Shown: positions 24,753 to 36,788, numbered from the stretch's first letter. The stretch: DNA of 64,000 nucleotides from Phyto melanocephala (GCA_941918925.1 OW799233.1:125574833-125638832); one strand, 5' to 3'. Notes: generated by a model not told the origin, from the sequence alone. Made by a program: numbers and translations.

Positions 24753-24891
24753 TAACTAATTTGATAGATGGTTTCGATTGTATGCTTAAATATGTATGTA
24801 CATATATGGTGTAAGCAACAGTAGTTTCTATAAAACCCTCGAAATCGAAAATTAGCTCAAAATCTTATTAATAAATATGTAGACTTATATC

Positions 24892-25100
24892 CAAGGCACA
24901 TTTATGCATCAGGTAGTCTTGTTTAGTCAGCTGATTATTCTTTTCTTCACTTATTTTAAATTTCAGCTGTCAAAGTCTGTAGATAAAAAACAGTTTACTT
25001 TCCTCTCTCATTTATTTCAAATGTCAGACTTCATATAGAAAACATATAAACAAAAAAATTCTCTCCGAACTGCAATTACCTGATGAATTAATGTGCCTTG
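24892..25100. mobile_element. CAAGGC-ended MITE (209 bp), perfect 8-bp target duplication
   Basis: The ends are CAAGGCACATTTATGCATCA and its inverted partner tgatgaattaatgtgccttg. The flanks are cttatatc on both sides (24884-24891 and 25101-25108). An 8-bp duplication with a CA-starting TIR fits hAT-type mobilisation. Related copies lie at 28396, 48327 and, degraded, 63525. Confidence 0.85.
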
Positions 25101-25108
25101 CTTATATC

Positions 25109-26102
25109 TGTGTGAAAGCTAAATAACAAACATAGTGCAGCAGCATTGTCAAACAAAATGCCGCTTCCCTTTCCGTTCCAAAAACAAAACATCTTTAATT
25201 TATTTTTTTTCTTTTTTAATTGTGATTTTTTTTATTTATTTTTATTTTTCGTTTAATTACTAAATTACCACTTCAATGAATTTTGGTTTTCTATGTTATA
25301 ATTTATTTAATTTTTGGTTTTTCTTGTTTGTTGCAGTCTTAAAAAATGTTCTAAACAATAATTTAAATAGTTGTTCTTGGATTTTGTTCTACTTTTTTTG
25401 TTTATTAAATTTAAACAATATATGTTTGTTTATATTTATATTTAAATAAGTTAATTTGTTGTTTTTTTTAGATACAATTTTTTACCAAAAAAAAATGTCA
25501 TATTATATATAAAAGGTTTTATATATTTATTTTTATAGCGAGGATGTTTTACCGAATTCTTTTTCTTTATGTCAAAATGAAATTTTGTTTTTCTCTACAT
25601 ATTTGCTGTAGTTGTTACTGAGTTGTATAAATTCTAATTGTTGTGGTAATCGAGGAAAAAGGTTAACTGACAATGAGATTTATATTTATTCTTTGTAAAA
25701 TGGAAAAAAATATTTGTTTTTTTTTTGTTGTTTTCCTTATTTCGATAACAATTATAATGACAACTATAGTTAAGAAAGAGGATGATCAATTAGGCAGGAA
25801 TTGTAGGAGTCAAATTTAATATGAAACATTTGTTTAATTTATTTTTAAATTTTTCTTTATATTTATAATTGTTTAAAAAACACACTGATTATTTGTTTGG
25901 TTTTTGTTTTATTTTTAAGAAAAATACATTTTGAATTTTTGAGTTTTAAATATTTGATTTAAATTTTCAAAAATACCCTTTTAAATGTTTCTTTGTTTGA
26001 TTTGGTTTTAATAAAATTGGTTGCTCAAAATTATATTACATTCGTTAGGTGCATTAAATGAAACTGAATACAAATAAATAAGTTAGCAAATATTTTTAGA
26101 AA
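25109..26102. other. Very AT-rich non-coding stretch
   Basis: T-rich tracts dominate. No open frame with meaningful composition, RNA gene or transposon end was found. Confidence 0.5.
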
Positions 26103-26110
26103 GTATGAAT

Positions 26111-26556
26111 CAAGGCGAATTCAATAAGGATAACTTATTAGATCAGCTGATTATCAGCTGTTGACTACTTCTAGGGACCACTTGTCAAATTTTTGTGTTT
26201 GTGTGTGTTTTTTTATTGTTGACATTTGTGAGCGGTGTTTTATTTAAAATTACAAAAATTTTTAAAAATTGTGAAAAACTGTGAAAAACTATAAAAAATC
26301 GTAAAGAATTTGCAAGCAAATAGTGAAAAAAGTGAAAAGTTGTAAAAAAGATTAAAAAAATTGTGAGCAAATTGTGGTGTTAACTTTTTAATTGTTAAAA
26401 ATTTGTAAACAAACGTTGTTTTTCTTTATAAGTATTTGTGAATTTGTCAACAACTTTTTGACATATCGTTTTGTTTTACACTAACAAAATACACGTTGTA
26501 TTTTTTCACTTTGTAGTTGTTTTAGCGACGAGTTCACCTCATTGAATTCGCCTTGG
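26111..26556. mobile_element. CAAGGCGAATTC-ended MITE (446 bp), 8-bp target duplication
   Basis: The left end is CAAGGCGAATTCAATAAGG and the right end is cctcattgaattcgccttg plus one g. The flank gtatgaat occurs on both sides (26103-26110 and 26557-26564). The interior is T/G-rich with repeated gtgaaaa-type words and no coding capacity. Confidence 0.85.
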
Positions 26557-26962
26557 TATGAATAAACATGTTGTATTTCAAAAGCAACTTATGAAAAGTG
26601 GTGCTAGAGTTTTATAACGTTTTTTATAAATATCGAATTTCTTTTGACCTCTTAAAAAAGGCGTAAAATTTTCTTAATTTTTCTTTTAAGTAGACTTTTT
26701 TGTTTTTTTGTTTAAGGAGACTGTGAGGACTATTTAATTTTATTTTAATTTGACTATAAAAATATTTTCTTAAAAATTAATTATTTTACATAAAAATTCA
26801 TTTTTCATATGCAAAAGTTTAAATTTGTTCATTTTCTTATTTTAAATTTAATTTTATAATTTTTTTTTTATTTTCTTACTGTACATTTTGTGTTTTTGTT
26901 TTGAAACAATTAAGGACTGCTCAAAAAAATTTATTTAAACAAAACAAATTTGTACATATGTA

Positions 26963-27033
26963 CAAGGCGAATTCATACAGGTGAAATTATCAGCCCAGCT
27001 GATTGTGAAACATTTTGTTATGGATATGCCTTG
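26963..27033. mobile_element. Miniature 71-bp CAAGGC element with perfect 8-bp duplication
   Basis: It runs from CAAGGCGAATTCATACAGG to tatggatatgccttg, flanked by catatgta on both sides (26955-26962 and 27034-27041). Its sequence matches, in reverse orientation, the two ends of the 378-bp copy at 27078-27455 joined together, so it is an internal-deletion derivative. Confidence 0.8.
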
Positions 27034-27077
27034 CATATGTATGTACATATAGAAAAAAATAATATAAAGAAACAAAT

Positions 27078-27455
27078 CAAGGCATATCCATAAGGTATAT
27101 GCAACGGCGAATTGATACAACAAAGCAACTTTTCATGGGATGTTTTATGTCAAGGCCAATTCGTATATCAGGGATGGAAAAGTTGTTTTTACATATTAAA
27201 TATAATAAAATTTGATTAAAAACAGAATATAAATTTTTTAAACACATTATTAATGACGCAAAAGCAAAAAATATACATAAATTAAGCACATTTATTGTCA
27301 AAAAAGTACACTCAAGTTAATTGTTTAATACCGAAACCAAAATCACATTTCCTATCCCTGCATTAATAAATGAAATCAAAGCGAATTCAACCAATTTTGA
27401 CAAAATGTTTCACAATCAGCTGGGCTGATAATTTCACCTGTATGAATTCGCCATG
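27078..27455. mobile_element. CAAGGC MITE (378 bp) with perfect 8-bp duplication
   Basis: It runs from CAAGGCATATCCATAA to ctgtatgaattcgccatg, flanked by aaacaaat (27070-27077 and 27456-27463). It is the longer, inverted relative of the 71-bp element 45 bp upstream. A hAT-type MITE sits within (27169-27360). Confidence 0.8.
27169..27360. mobile_element. hAT-type MITE (192 bp) nested in the CAAGGC MITE
   Basis: It begins CAGGGATGGAAAAG and ends tttcctatccctg, a terminal inverted repeat of about 12 bp of the same type as hAT relics A and B. The flanks tcgtatat and cattaata do not match, so either the duplication has decayed or the neighbourhood was rearranged. Confidence 0.6.
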
Positions 27456-27463
27456 AAACAAAT

Positions 27464-28155
27464 GAAATATTTTAAAATTTTTCTAAAAACTTTTTTTAAA
27501 TATATACTTCGATCATATAAAACTTTCTAAAAAAGAATGGCGTAGCTAGTAAATAAAATATCGTTTTGATGCGACGTCCATTTTGTTGTAAAAATGATCC
27601 CATATTTAAAAAAATTCTCGTACTTTTTCAGTAAATCAAGTGGAATCAAATTGGTTAAGAATTGTCATTGCCTTGTTTTTTTAAATTTAAATTCTTTTAA
27701 ATTTAATTTCACTCGAAGCACAGAATAGACACGTGGTCCAGAGCATATATGCCCAAAAATATTTTTCAGTCGTATTGGTAAAAGAATTTTAAAGTACAGT
27801 GCTATGAAAAAGTAAGCTCCTAGATTTTTATCAAAATTTAGTTACAAAAAATTGTTTTGGTGTTTTAAAATGCAAAATAATGCAGTTCACACTGAATTTG
27901 CTATTTTTTAGTTAAAAGAAAAAAAAGCATAAAGATTTCTATTAAAATTTAATACAAGAAAAATGCAGTAAATACTGAATTTATTATTCTTTACTTCTTA
28001 AAATGAAAAATTTTCAAAAAATGTTTATTTTAAAGTTGACTTTTTAAACATAAAATATTTTTCTAATTCCATCATAATTTTTTTAACGCACTGTAAATAA
28101 ATAAATAAATACACAGCCGCTAAGCATATTCACTCGTCACTGTCTCATGGACGAC
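27464..28155. other. AT-rich stretch
   Basis: No gene is seen. An (AAAT)n-like run lies at about 28093-28112. Confidence 0.45.
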
Positions 28156-28157
28156 TA

Positions 28158-28319
28158 ACTGCCTGTTCAACGATGTCGAAAGAAAACCCAAGCGAAATTT
28201 CATTCGTACAAATATATTGAAAACAACAAAAAAAAACTAAAAATTTGTTTTTGTTTTCAACGTATTTGTACGAATGAAATTTCGTTTGGGTTTTCTTTCG
28301 ACATCGTTGAACAGGCAGT
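28158..28319. mobile_element. Foldback MITE (162 bp) with about 70-bp inverted repeats
   Basis: The left arm starts actgcctgttcaacgatgtc and the right arm is its complement, ending gacatcgttgaacaggcagt, with only a few mismatches around a short A/T loop. TA is present on both sides (28156-28157, 28320-28321), the Tc1/mariner-type duplication. It would form a near-perfect hairpin if transcribed. Confidence 0.85.
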
Positions 28320-28395
28320 TAATTAAAGAGCAGAAAAATAAAAGAGGTGAGATTATAAACAAATGTTTGATGAAATGGGCACCTATGGTCTAGAG

Positions 28396-28608
28396 CAAGG
28401 CATATTTATTCATCAGGTAATTGCAGTTCGGAGAGAATTTTTTTGTTTATATTTTTTATATATGAAGTTTGACATTTGAAATAAATTAGAAAAGAGAGAA
28501 AATTGTTTTTTATTTATGCATTGTGACAACTGAAATTTAAAAAAATAAGTGTTGAAAAAAATAATCAGCTGACGAAACAAGAGTACCTGATGAATAAATA
28601 TGCCTTGG
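28396..28608. mobile_element. CAAGGC-ended MITE (213 bp) with perfect 8-bp duplication
   Basis: The ends are CAAGGCATATTTATTCATCA and tgatgaataaatatgccttg plus g; the flank gtctagag occurs on both sides (28388-28395 and 28609-28616). The terminal inverted repeats exceed 20 bp. It is of the same subfamily as 24892-25100. A further CAAATTCACATCAGGT end follows directly at 28617, possibly half of another copy. Confidence 0.85.
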
Positions 28609-28959
28609 GTCTAGAGCAAATTCACATCAGGTCATCTTACGAAGCCAGCTGATATTTTTTTGTGCGTTTGTTGAAAAATTTTATTAAAGTTGTAAAATTT
28701 GTGAATAATTTATCAAAATATTAATATTTATTTGGTAAATAATTAAATGCAAGTTACAATTGAAATAAACAAAATATTGGTTGAAAAATTAAAAAGAAAG
28801 AAGAAGAAAGTCCTATGTAAGATTTACATATGTATTTAAGAAGTTAAATCTCTTTTCATTTAAAACTCCTTGGAACACTAAAAACGGTTAACAATTGTCT
28901 GAGATGTCATTATTGCTTTAATGAAACCATGAAAATTAATTATTGGAACAAATGCTTTT

Positions 28960-29630
28960 AAAACTACTGGATGGCCCAAATAAACTCTACCGATGGTTAA
29001 CACTTATAACTGCCTTTTCTTTTCGAAGGTTATAATTGATTTAAATTGGAAATTTGTAATGGATTCATACAATCACAACAACGTCGTAAAATTATCGATT
29101 TTTTCTATTCTTGTCAATAAACCATGGGTTTGTCTCAGCAAAATTATCGTTACCATTTTATTGAAAGATCAGCTCCTACAGCCTTGACGGGGTTCAGTGA
29201 ACGGCCTTCCTGGAAGAGGTGCTTATCGAAATACTCGCACAAACCATATCAGCAGATTATAAAAAAAAATTCTAAAATTGTTTGCGCCCAGTTGTAAAGT
29301 AGCAGCCTAATTTGTTATTACAACAAGATAGAGCGACTTCGCACACTTATAGACAATCTATGCTCCTGCTGCATGAAATTTTCAGCGAACATTTAGTTAA
29401 AAAAAGTTCAGATTTCCCTTGGCCACCTCGTTTACCAGATTTAACTGAGCCTGTCTTTTTTATGTTGATATTTAAAAGACAAACAAGGATCAATTAGACA
29501 GCTAAAGCAAAACAATGAATGAAACGCCATGTAATTAAAAACATGCTAAAAAGATTTAATGTTTATATCGAACAAAATGGTGGACATTTGTCTGAAGTCA
29601 TTTTGCACACAGAGTGCCTTTAAATATCTT
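28960..29630 (+). pseudogene. Mariner-like transposase relic
   Basis: Short frames show LLQQDRATSHTYRQSMLLL (the QQDGAxxHT box with the second catalytic Asp) and, after a spacer, FPWPPRLPDLTEPVFFML (the PWPPxSPDLTxxDFFL box, where the last catalytic Asp appears as Val in this frame). A C-terminal scrap resembling NNGGHLSxxIF lies near 29570-29600. Internal deletions and stops make it non-functional. The start atggcccaaataaactctac may be a decayed terminal repeat. Confidence 0.7.
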
Positions 29631-29804
29631 TAAAATATATTTAATATAAGTATAGAAAAAAACAAGTAAGAGTGCTATATTCGACCGAGCCGAATCTTAT
29701 ATACCCTTCACAATGTGTAGTCCTACAATAACAGTAGTTTGTATCACCATTCTTCTCATTAAAAACTAACGTATGTATGTTAAAAAAATAAAAAATTAAA
29801 AAAA

Positions 29805-31354
29805 AACAAGTAAAAGCGCTATATTCGGCCGTGCCGAATCTTATATACCCTTCACAACGTGTAGTCATGCAATAACAGTAAATTCATGTATGTCTGTTAA
29901 AAAAAACAAAAAAAAAAAAATAAAAAAAAAATTAAAACAAGTAACAGTGCTATATTCGGCCGTGCCGAATCTTATATACCCTTCACAACGTGTAGGCATG
30001 CAATAACAATTGTTTGTATCACCATTCATCCCATATAAAATACGTGCATACGTACACGTTAGAATAAATGTGGCATCGAATCCCAGCTGAGCCAAAAAAA
30101 TTTTATTTTATTTAATATATTATTTATATTTTATTATTTTTTTTATATTTTTTTTAAATTTTTTGAAAAAATTTTTTTAGAAAAATTTTTAAAAAATTTT
30201 TTTAAATTTTTTTTTAAATTTTTTTTAAATTTTTTTTTTTGTAGTTTTTTTTATTATTTTTTTCTTATTTTTAATATTTTTTTTTTTTGTAATTTTTTTT
30301 GTTTGGTATGTTTTTTGCATGTATGTATATATGTATGTTGTTGTTGTAATTGTGAAAAAAAACGAGGTGGTCGTGGTTTTTTGCTCATATCTCTGAAAGT
30401 TATGGGGCGATTGTGCTGAATTTCAATAGCGATTCATTCCTGGATATTTCCAAGAGATTGATACCATATACAGATCTGAGGAACATATAGTTGCTTCTAA
30501 AAGTTGATTTCAACCAACACACGGACAGACGGGCAGACGGACAGACGGACAGACGGATAGACGGACAGACGGACAGACGGTCAGGGCTTAATCGACTCCT
30601 CTAGTCATAAGCTTTCAGAAAATATATACTTTATGGGGTCGGAAATGAAAATTGTAGAAATTACAAACGGAATGACAAAGCTATATATACCCTTGTGCAC
30701 CACAGGTGAAGGGTATAAAAAAAATTAAAAAAAAAAATTAAAAAAAAAAAATTATTATATACATATATAATATATATAAAACAAAAAAAAAATAAAAAAA
30801 ATTAAAAAAAAAAAAAAAATTAAAAAAAAAAATAATAAAAATATATATAATATACTAAATAAAAAATAAAAAAAAAATTTTAAAAAAATTAAAAAAAAAA
30901 TTTTAAAAAAATTAAAAAAATTTTTTTTGGCTCAGCTGGGATTCGATGCCACGTTTTCCCTAACCAGTATACACGTTTGTACGAATGTATGTTGTTGTTG
31001 TAATGTTGTTTTTGTGAAAAGAAAATCGAGGTGGTCGTGGGTTTTTGCTCATATCTCAGTTGTTTATGTACCGATGTTTCTAATTTTCAATACCGATCTA
31101 CTCCCGAATATTTCTGATATTTTAATACCTTACCCGGGTCCAACCTATGTCGGGGGGCTTCAAAAAGTTGATTTCAACATACACACGGACAGACGGTCAG
31201 ACGGACAGACTGACAGACTGACAGGGCTTAATCGACTTCCCTATTCATAAGCTTTCAGAAAATATATACTTTATGGGGTCGGAAATGAAAATTGTAGAAA
31301 TTTCACACGGAATGACAAACCTATATATACCCTTTTTCACTGTGTGAAGGGTAT
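29805..31354 (+). mobile_element. DINE-1-like element, middle of the triple nest
   Basis: The head at 29805-29935 (aacaagtaaaagcgctatat with an intact TTCGGCCGTGCCGAA palindrome) breaks off in its A-rich tract, where the innermost copy begins. Its tail half resumes before 30927 and ends at about 31354 (tgtgaagggtataata). Confidence 0.75.
29936..30718 (+). mobile_element. DINE-1-like element, innermost and complete copy
   Basis: A contiguous head-to-tail copy: aacaagtaacagtgctatat to caccacaggtgaagggtata. A GACGGACA array lies at about 30522-30580. Its tail is of subfamily B (as at 24054-24752), unlike the two copies around it. It is the youngest insertion of the three by position. Confidence 0.8.
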
Positions 31355-31932
31355 AATAATTAAAATATAAATAATATATATAAAACAAAAAAAAAATTAA
31401 AAAAATAATAAAAAAAAAATTTAAAAAACAAATAATAAAAATATAAATAATATATTAAATAAAAAATAAAAAAAAAATAAAAAAAAATTTAAAAAAAAAT
31501 ATAAAAAAATTAAAAATCTTTTTTGGCTCAGCTGGGATTCGATGCCACGTTTTCTCTGACCAGTATACACGTTTGTATGTATGTATGTTGTTGTTGTAAT
31601 GTTGTTTTTGTGAAAAAAAATCGAGGTGGTCGTGGGTTTTTGCTCATATCTCAGTTGTTTATGTACTGATGTTTCAGATTTTCAATACCGATCTACTCCC
31701 GAATATTTCTGATATTTTAATACCCCACCCGGATCCAAGCGATTTCGAGGGGCTTCAAAAAGTTGATTTCAACATACACACGGACAGACGGACAGACTGA
31801 CAGCTTAATCGACTCCTCTATTCATAAGCTTTCAGAAAATATATAATTTATGGGGTCGGAAATGAAAATTGTAGAAATTTCACACGGAATGACAAACCTA
31901 TATATACCCTTTTTCACTGTGTGAAGGGTATA

Positions 31933-33080
31933 ATTAAAACAAATAATGTATGTGATGCAATAAGAGCCACATTAGCAATGGCTATTGAGAATACGCTACA
32001 AATTCGGCCAAATGAGAAACTGGTGATAATTGAAGCATCATTGGCCGGTGAGAGACCAAAAAAACAGATTTCAAAGAATAATCGATATCTTACCGATAGG
32101 ATACATTACAGAGGTAACATGTGACAAAATCCCAATTCAAAATGATAGCGTTAACTGCAGCATCATAATACCAGCGGAGGGAGAATGGGATAAAGTAATT
32201 ATAGTAAAAAATACCTTTATACGGACGGATCGAAGATTGGTGACTAAATTTAAACGAGTTTATGTGACATGAGCCGCAACAGAAGTAAATACTTCCATCT
32301 TCCAGATCACAATACTGTTTTGCAGGCTGAGATTATGGCATTAAGTAAATAAGAGAGACTGATACCGAAGTTCCGATTCGTAGCTTTACGGATATCCAAT
32401 CAGTTATCAATATTCTAATAAACGAAAAAGTGGAATCTAGTGATGTGCTGCAATGCAAGAGTAAGATAAACTCGAATTCGAATTGTAAACGTCTAGAGAT
32501 AAAATCAATACCTTGCCATCACGTCATAATCGAAAACGAAAAAGCCGACAAATTATCCAAAGTCGGATCACTTTTGAATATTATTACTAGTACTAAAGTC
32601 TTTCAGAGGTTCAAAAATTAACTAAAAGTTAGAGCTATGAAAGAATACGATAGAAAGTGATAAAAACCGCTGTCGATAAGGCGATGAACATACTACGGGA
32701 TGACCCAAGCCTTTAAAAATTTAAGGAGGTTCTGAAACTGAGTAGAGGTTAACTAATGTTATAACAGGTTGATAACTCATCTAGCTCGCATGGTACTCTC
32801 GAATGAAGCTACATGTAGAGCATGGACATTAACACTGCATTTGTCAATTTCCTGCATTTGAGCATGTAAGACGCGAAAACTTTATCGTGGACATTATGCT
32901 GGACTTGGAATGCCTAAGGAATTCGAATTACAATTCCTAAGAAATTATAATAAAGGTACTGGGTTCTTGACCTAGTCGATATATTAATGGTATTTGGATT
33001 AAAGCTTTTATTAGGAGAGTTTCTTTCCTTTAGATCAAGCATGCATGGACTTTAAATGCCCCATTTTTTCAACCTAACCT
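31933..33080 (+). pseudogene. Non-LTR retrotransposon RNase H and C-terminal relic
   Basis: Multiple short frames look like a decayed RNase H domain: a Y/F-IRTDRR block near 32218-32236 in place of the usual YTDGSK, then a diverged AEI-x-A block near 32327. A C-terminal region follows with C-R-A-x-T ... CICQFPAFEHVRRENF near 32830-32890, a degraded Cys/His tail. The segment ends near ttcaacctaacctactcc (33068-33085), similar to the end of the relic at 3113-3525. It starts exactly where the outer DINE-1 tail stops, so the DINE-1 nest may have landed in it. Confidence 0.5.
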
Positions 33081-33085
33081 ACTCC

Positions 33086-34614
33086 TTTATATACGTATAT
33101 GTAAGTAGTTAAATCACTATTAAGATCCGTAAGGCGACGTACACATTATGGGACATTTGTGGCAAAACTGTTGAATTTTTAGATGAAGACAAAATAATTA
33201 TGGCAAATGGACAATGTTTTATGCACAAGCAGTTTTCTTTTGTTCTTCTGATTGCTTAGAAGTTTACTATATGAAGGTATGTAAAAAAAGTCTTGTAAGC
33301 CGAGTCTCACACTTCAAAACTAAATTTTAAAAAGTTTTGCAACAAATGTTTCATAATATAGAAGAGGACTAAGGTTGCACAAGCTCATAATAAGACACAT
33401 GCTAGAAATTTCTCCTGACTTTTCCAAATTCCAGTAAGAGTCAATAGCATATAGAAATAATTAAGTTATTGTAACAGAATTGAATAAAAAAATGTATTGT
33501 TAACTTTATATGAAAGTTTTAATACAATAAAAAGATGGTTCTATTCGGTTGACTACCAAAAACAATAAAGATAGCAAAGTACCGTCATTATGCTTTTGTA
33601 CTTGAGTTTATATATTTAAATTATCGGTTGAAAGATCTTTTATTTCTCTGTTTAACATTAAAATATTTATTGTATCTGTATTTACAATTTACAGACTTTT
33701 TTACTTAAAATATATTGTAGTTGGTTCTATCCTGCTGAACCAACTGTTATTAAACAGTTTAATGTCTTATTTGGTTTTTTGTCATTATAAATACACATTT
33801 TTAAATTAAATTTAGTTCATTCTATTTTTAACAAAATATTTAGTGGATTCACAGAGTATAAAATAATATCGTATTATCATATTGTTATAATTTTTCAAAG
33901 TTATAAAATGGCAGCAGTAGTGCCAGAAATTTTTGTAGAAAAATTTTCATTTGTCAAAATAAAAATTTTAGTTTAAGGAAAAAAAGATCTTAATTGTTTT
34001 TTTTTTTTAATTTGTTATATGTTTAATATAAAATTAACAGGCAAAAAAGTATGCAAAGATTCATTTCATTAAGTAGTCAAAATTTTATAAATAAATGAAA
34101 ATAATTGACACATTTTTAATTATAATACTGTGAAGGTTTCAGGTTTTTTTAAATATACATACATAAGTATCAATTTAAAATTATAGATTATTTAGACATT
34201 GTTAATGTTCAATGTTTGCAGATGAACTCGGTAAGCATATTAAATTTAATGACAAGGTTGGAAAAACTAGCTCTGCTTTAGAAGTTTTCAAATTTGTGTG
34301 CAAAAAGGGCAGCACATTAACAATTTTTTAATTCGGTAAATATAAAACAAATTCGTCAAAGAAATTTCGACACTCACTGTCATCAATAAAATTCGGAAAA
34401 ATTGATATAAGGCCAGCTAGTTGAAAGTTTTTGCTAATAATGTTGAGGGGGTCAAAATAAGAAAGCTTGTGGTATAAACACATTTACCAATGACGTCATT
34501 TTTTTAAATAAATTTAAAATTACTATTAACATTTACACGTACACGTACATTGACTTAACAGAGATGTCTAATATATTTTTTGTGCTGAAGACCACTTTGT
34601 TGCATTTTGATGTA
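33086..34614. other. AT-rich intergenic stretch
   Basis: No open frame of note, no transposon end and no RNA gene recognised over about 1.5 kb. Confidence 0.45.
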
Positions 34615-34636
34615 TCTATCTCCATATATAAAAGTG

Positions 34637-34684
<48 letters not shown>

Positions 34685-35030
34685 TGTGTTAGCTATAGAC
34701 TCCGAAGCCGTTAAGCCGATCGGACTCAAACTTTGGAAAGTTGTTGTACACATCCAGGGAGTATTTATGGGTGGTAAAAAAGTGGGCGGGGCTACGCCCA
34801 TAAAAAATAAGTTATAATTTGTAGCTACTTGCACTGGATAGATTTTTCGGAAACTTTGCACAAATATTGAGCTATCATGACTATACAGTTTCGTGATTAG
34901 AAAAGTCGGCAGTGCCACGCCTGTAAAAAAAAGTTATAATTTTTAGCTTCTTGCACTTGATGTTCAATTAAAATTCAGAATGCATTTTTATTCATTAAGG
35001 GGCGTAGCAACTCGCGCCGGGCTTGTCTAG
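34615..35030 (+). mobile_element. Non-autonomous Helitron (416 bp)
   Basis: It begins TCTATCTCCATATATAAAAG after A and ends gcgccgggcttgtCTAG before T, the classic TC...CTAG ends in an A-T target. A (GT)n tract lies at 34641-34689. The body includes agactccgaagccgttaagc and one to two units of the acgcccataaaaa repeat seen in 43881-44277 and 60904-61784. Confidence 0.8.
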
Positions 35031-35101
35031 TGCTTAATAAATAAAACTAGATTCACCCATGTGTCTCGAAAAACATTTTTTGTCCGGACGAAGTTTTTAT
35101 A

Positions 35102-35767
35102 TACACTAGTGGCACAAACTAAAGCAACATATCCATAGAAATATAAATAGAGTAGAATTTGCTAAGACGCATTTGCACTGGAGTGTTGAAAAGTGGCGGA
35201 AAATACTGTTTTCCGATGTGTCGAAATTTAACTTGAAAGAAACTGATTCAAAACACAAATGCGTGACTAGAGCCTTAGTATTGCAAGGGAACTGTTAAGC
35301 ATGGTGGTGGGAATATAATGGTGTGGGGGGTGCTTTTCACTTAATGAAATCAGGCCTGTGTAAGAAATTAGTAAAACTATGGACCGCTACCTATACAAAA
35401 ATATTTTGGAAACTATCATGCTGCCGTTTGCAAAAGATGAAATGCCTACCAAATGGATTTTTCAACACGACAATGATCCAAAGCATGCATCAAAATATGT
35501 TAATTCCTGGATTCAAGACCAAAATATTAATCTACTTAAATCGCCAGCTCAGTTACCCATTCTTAATCCTATACAGAACTTGTGGAACATGTTAGTTAAA
35601 AAAATCAAACGTGATCAGGGATCGAATAAACGAAATTTTTTCCTCCAAGTAAAAGAAGCGTGGGACAGCATTCCAGAAAGCGAAATTCTCATACTAATAA
35701 CTTCAATACATCGTAAATACGCTGCTGTTTTGCAAAATAAAGATATTTAGTTTGTGCCACTAGTGTT
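35102..35767 (+). mobile_element. Tc1-like element with partial transposase
   Basis: The terminal inverted repeats are CACTAGTGGCACAAACTAAA at the left and its exact complement at the right, next to TA on both sides (a one-base difference at the outermost position). A 123-codon frame (35379-35750) covers the C-terminal catalytic part: WIFQHDNDPKHASKYVNSWI (the QQDNDPKHT box), then LKSPAQLPILNPIQNLWNML (the WPxQSPDLNPIExLW box). In the latter the catalytic D and E of DLNPIE read ILNPIQ, so the nuclease is dead. An overlapping frame and upstream stops show further breaks, and the N-terminal paired domain is deleted. Confidence 0.85.
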
Positions 35768-35878
35768 TATTCGATTAAATTTTTTTTCATTTGAACAATT
35801 TTGATATTATTTAATCTATTATTACATATTTGGACGATATTTTTTGTTTAAGAAAAATCACATAATTACTGTATTCAC

Positions 35879-36222
35879 AAGGTGTCCTAATTTCAAATAT
35901 ATGACTGTTGTGAACTACCCTTCATAACTAAGTGTAATATATTAAATTTAAAACGCCGATTCTGCCAAAATTTTTGATTACAGATCTTTTCAAAGGATGT
36001 CGGAGGAATGGCTTACAAATATCACAGACGGCTCGGCTTAGCAAATTCTTAGCCGATCGCCGCAGGTATCTGAATAATTATGACAGCACAATAACATACC
36101 ATACACAGTAGTATTTTTTTAAGACAGATTTTACTTAAAAAGCAACAACAATATTTTAAATTATTGTGAACTCCTAAACAATATGTGACAATATGACATG
36201 TTGGGACACCTTGTGAATACAG
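35879..36222. mobile_element. Tc1/mariner-type MITE (344 bp) with TA duplication
   Basis: The terminal inverted repeat is ctgtattcacaaggtgtcc, with its exact complement ggacaccttgtgaatacag at the right end and TA on both sides (35877-35878, 36223-36224). It has no coding capacity. Confidence 0.85.
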
Positions 36223-36228
36223 TAAATA

Positions 36229-36788
36229 TTTTGTGCACTCGCGGTAACATGAACACCGTTCAATGTGAACACCGCCTAACGTGAACAAGCTTTTGTTTTT
36301 ACGTTGACTACTGTGTAACATGAACAAGCTCAGAAAGCTTTATAACTTGAACAATTTTTTTTCACTGCAAATGTTTTTTAAGCCTGTTCACATTACTGAA
36401 ATATGTTAACTTCGATTTTTCAAATTTAGGGAAGCCCCTGTGTGTATCTTCTAAACTTTTTTATGTATGTCATCGAAATTTGAAGTCTTTCGTATGCGAA
36501 GCGGTTAATCAGTCGCCATTAGTGTTAAAAAATCTGAATGTTTGGAGTTAAAAGAAAATGCAGTCTTTACAGATAGTTTGCGAAAAGGAATCTCGAGATC
36601 TTGTAAGGAATTATGAATAATAATTCTAGTTTTTATATTTTAATAATACAAATAATAAAATAATTTTATGTTCAAGCGTGAAAACACAGGATAATATTGT
36701 TAAAATTCATATTTCTCTCAATTACCTTGACAATCGCTAACATGAACTGCTTTGGTTTTAATTAGTTCACGTAAGCGTGAGTGCACTG
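36229..36788. mobile_element. Pogo/Tigger-like non-autonomous element
   Basis: The right end is gttcacgtaagcgtgagtgc followed by actg and TA. The left end is a degraded inverse (tgtgcactcgcggtaacatg). Near the left end, copies of taacatgaacaccg / taacgtgaacaagc are repeated, as in the terminal binding-site repeats of pogo-type elements. The left TA is not preserved. Confidence 0.55.

Larger units (their letters stand above)
29661..31932 (+). mobile_element. DINE-1-like element, outermost of a triple nest
   Basis: The head (aacaagtaagagtgctatat, palindrome degraded to tcgaccgagccga) lies at 29661-29804, and the matching tail half (about 31524-31932, ending tgtgaagggtataatt) comes after two further tails. 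The interior A-rich tract was the insertion site of the middle copy. The tail has a short GACGGACA run at about 31780-31800. Confidence 0.75.
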
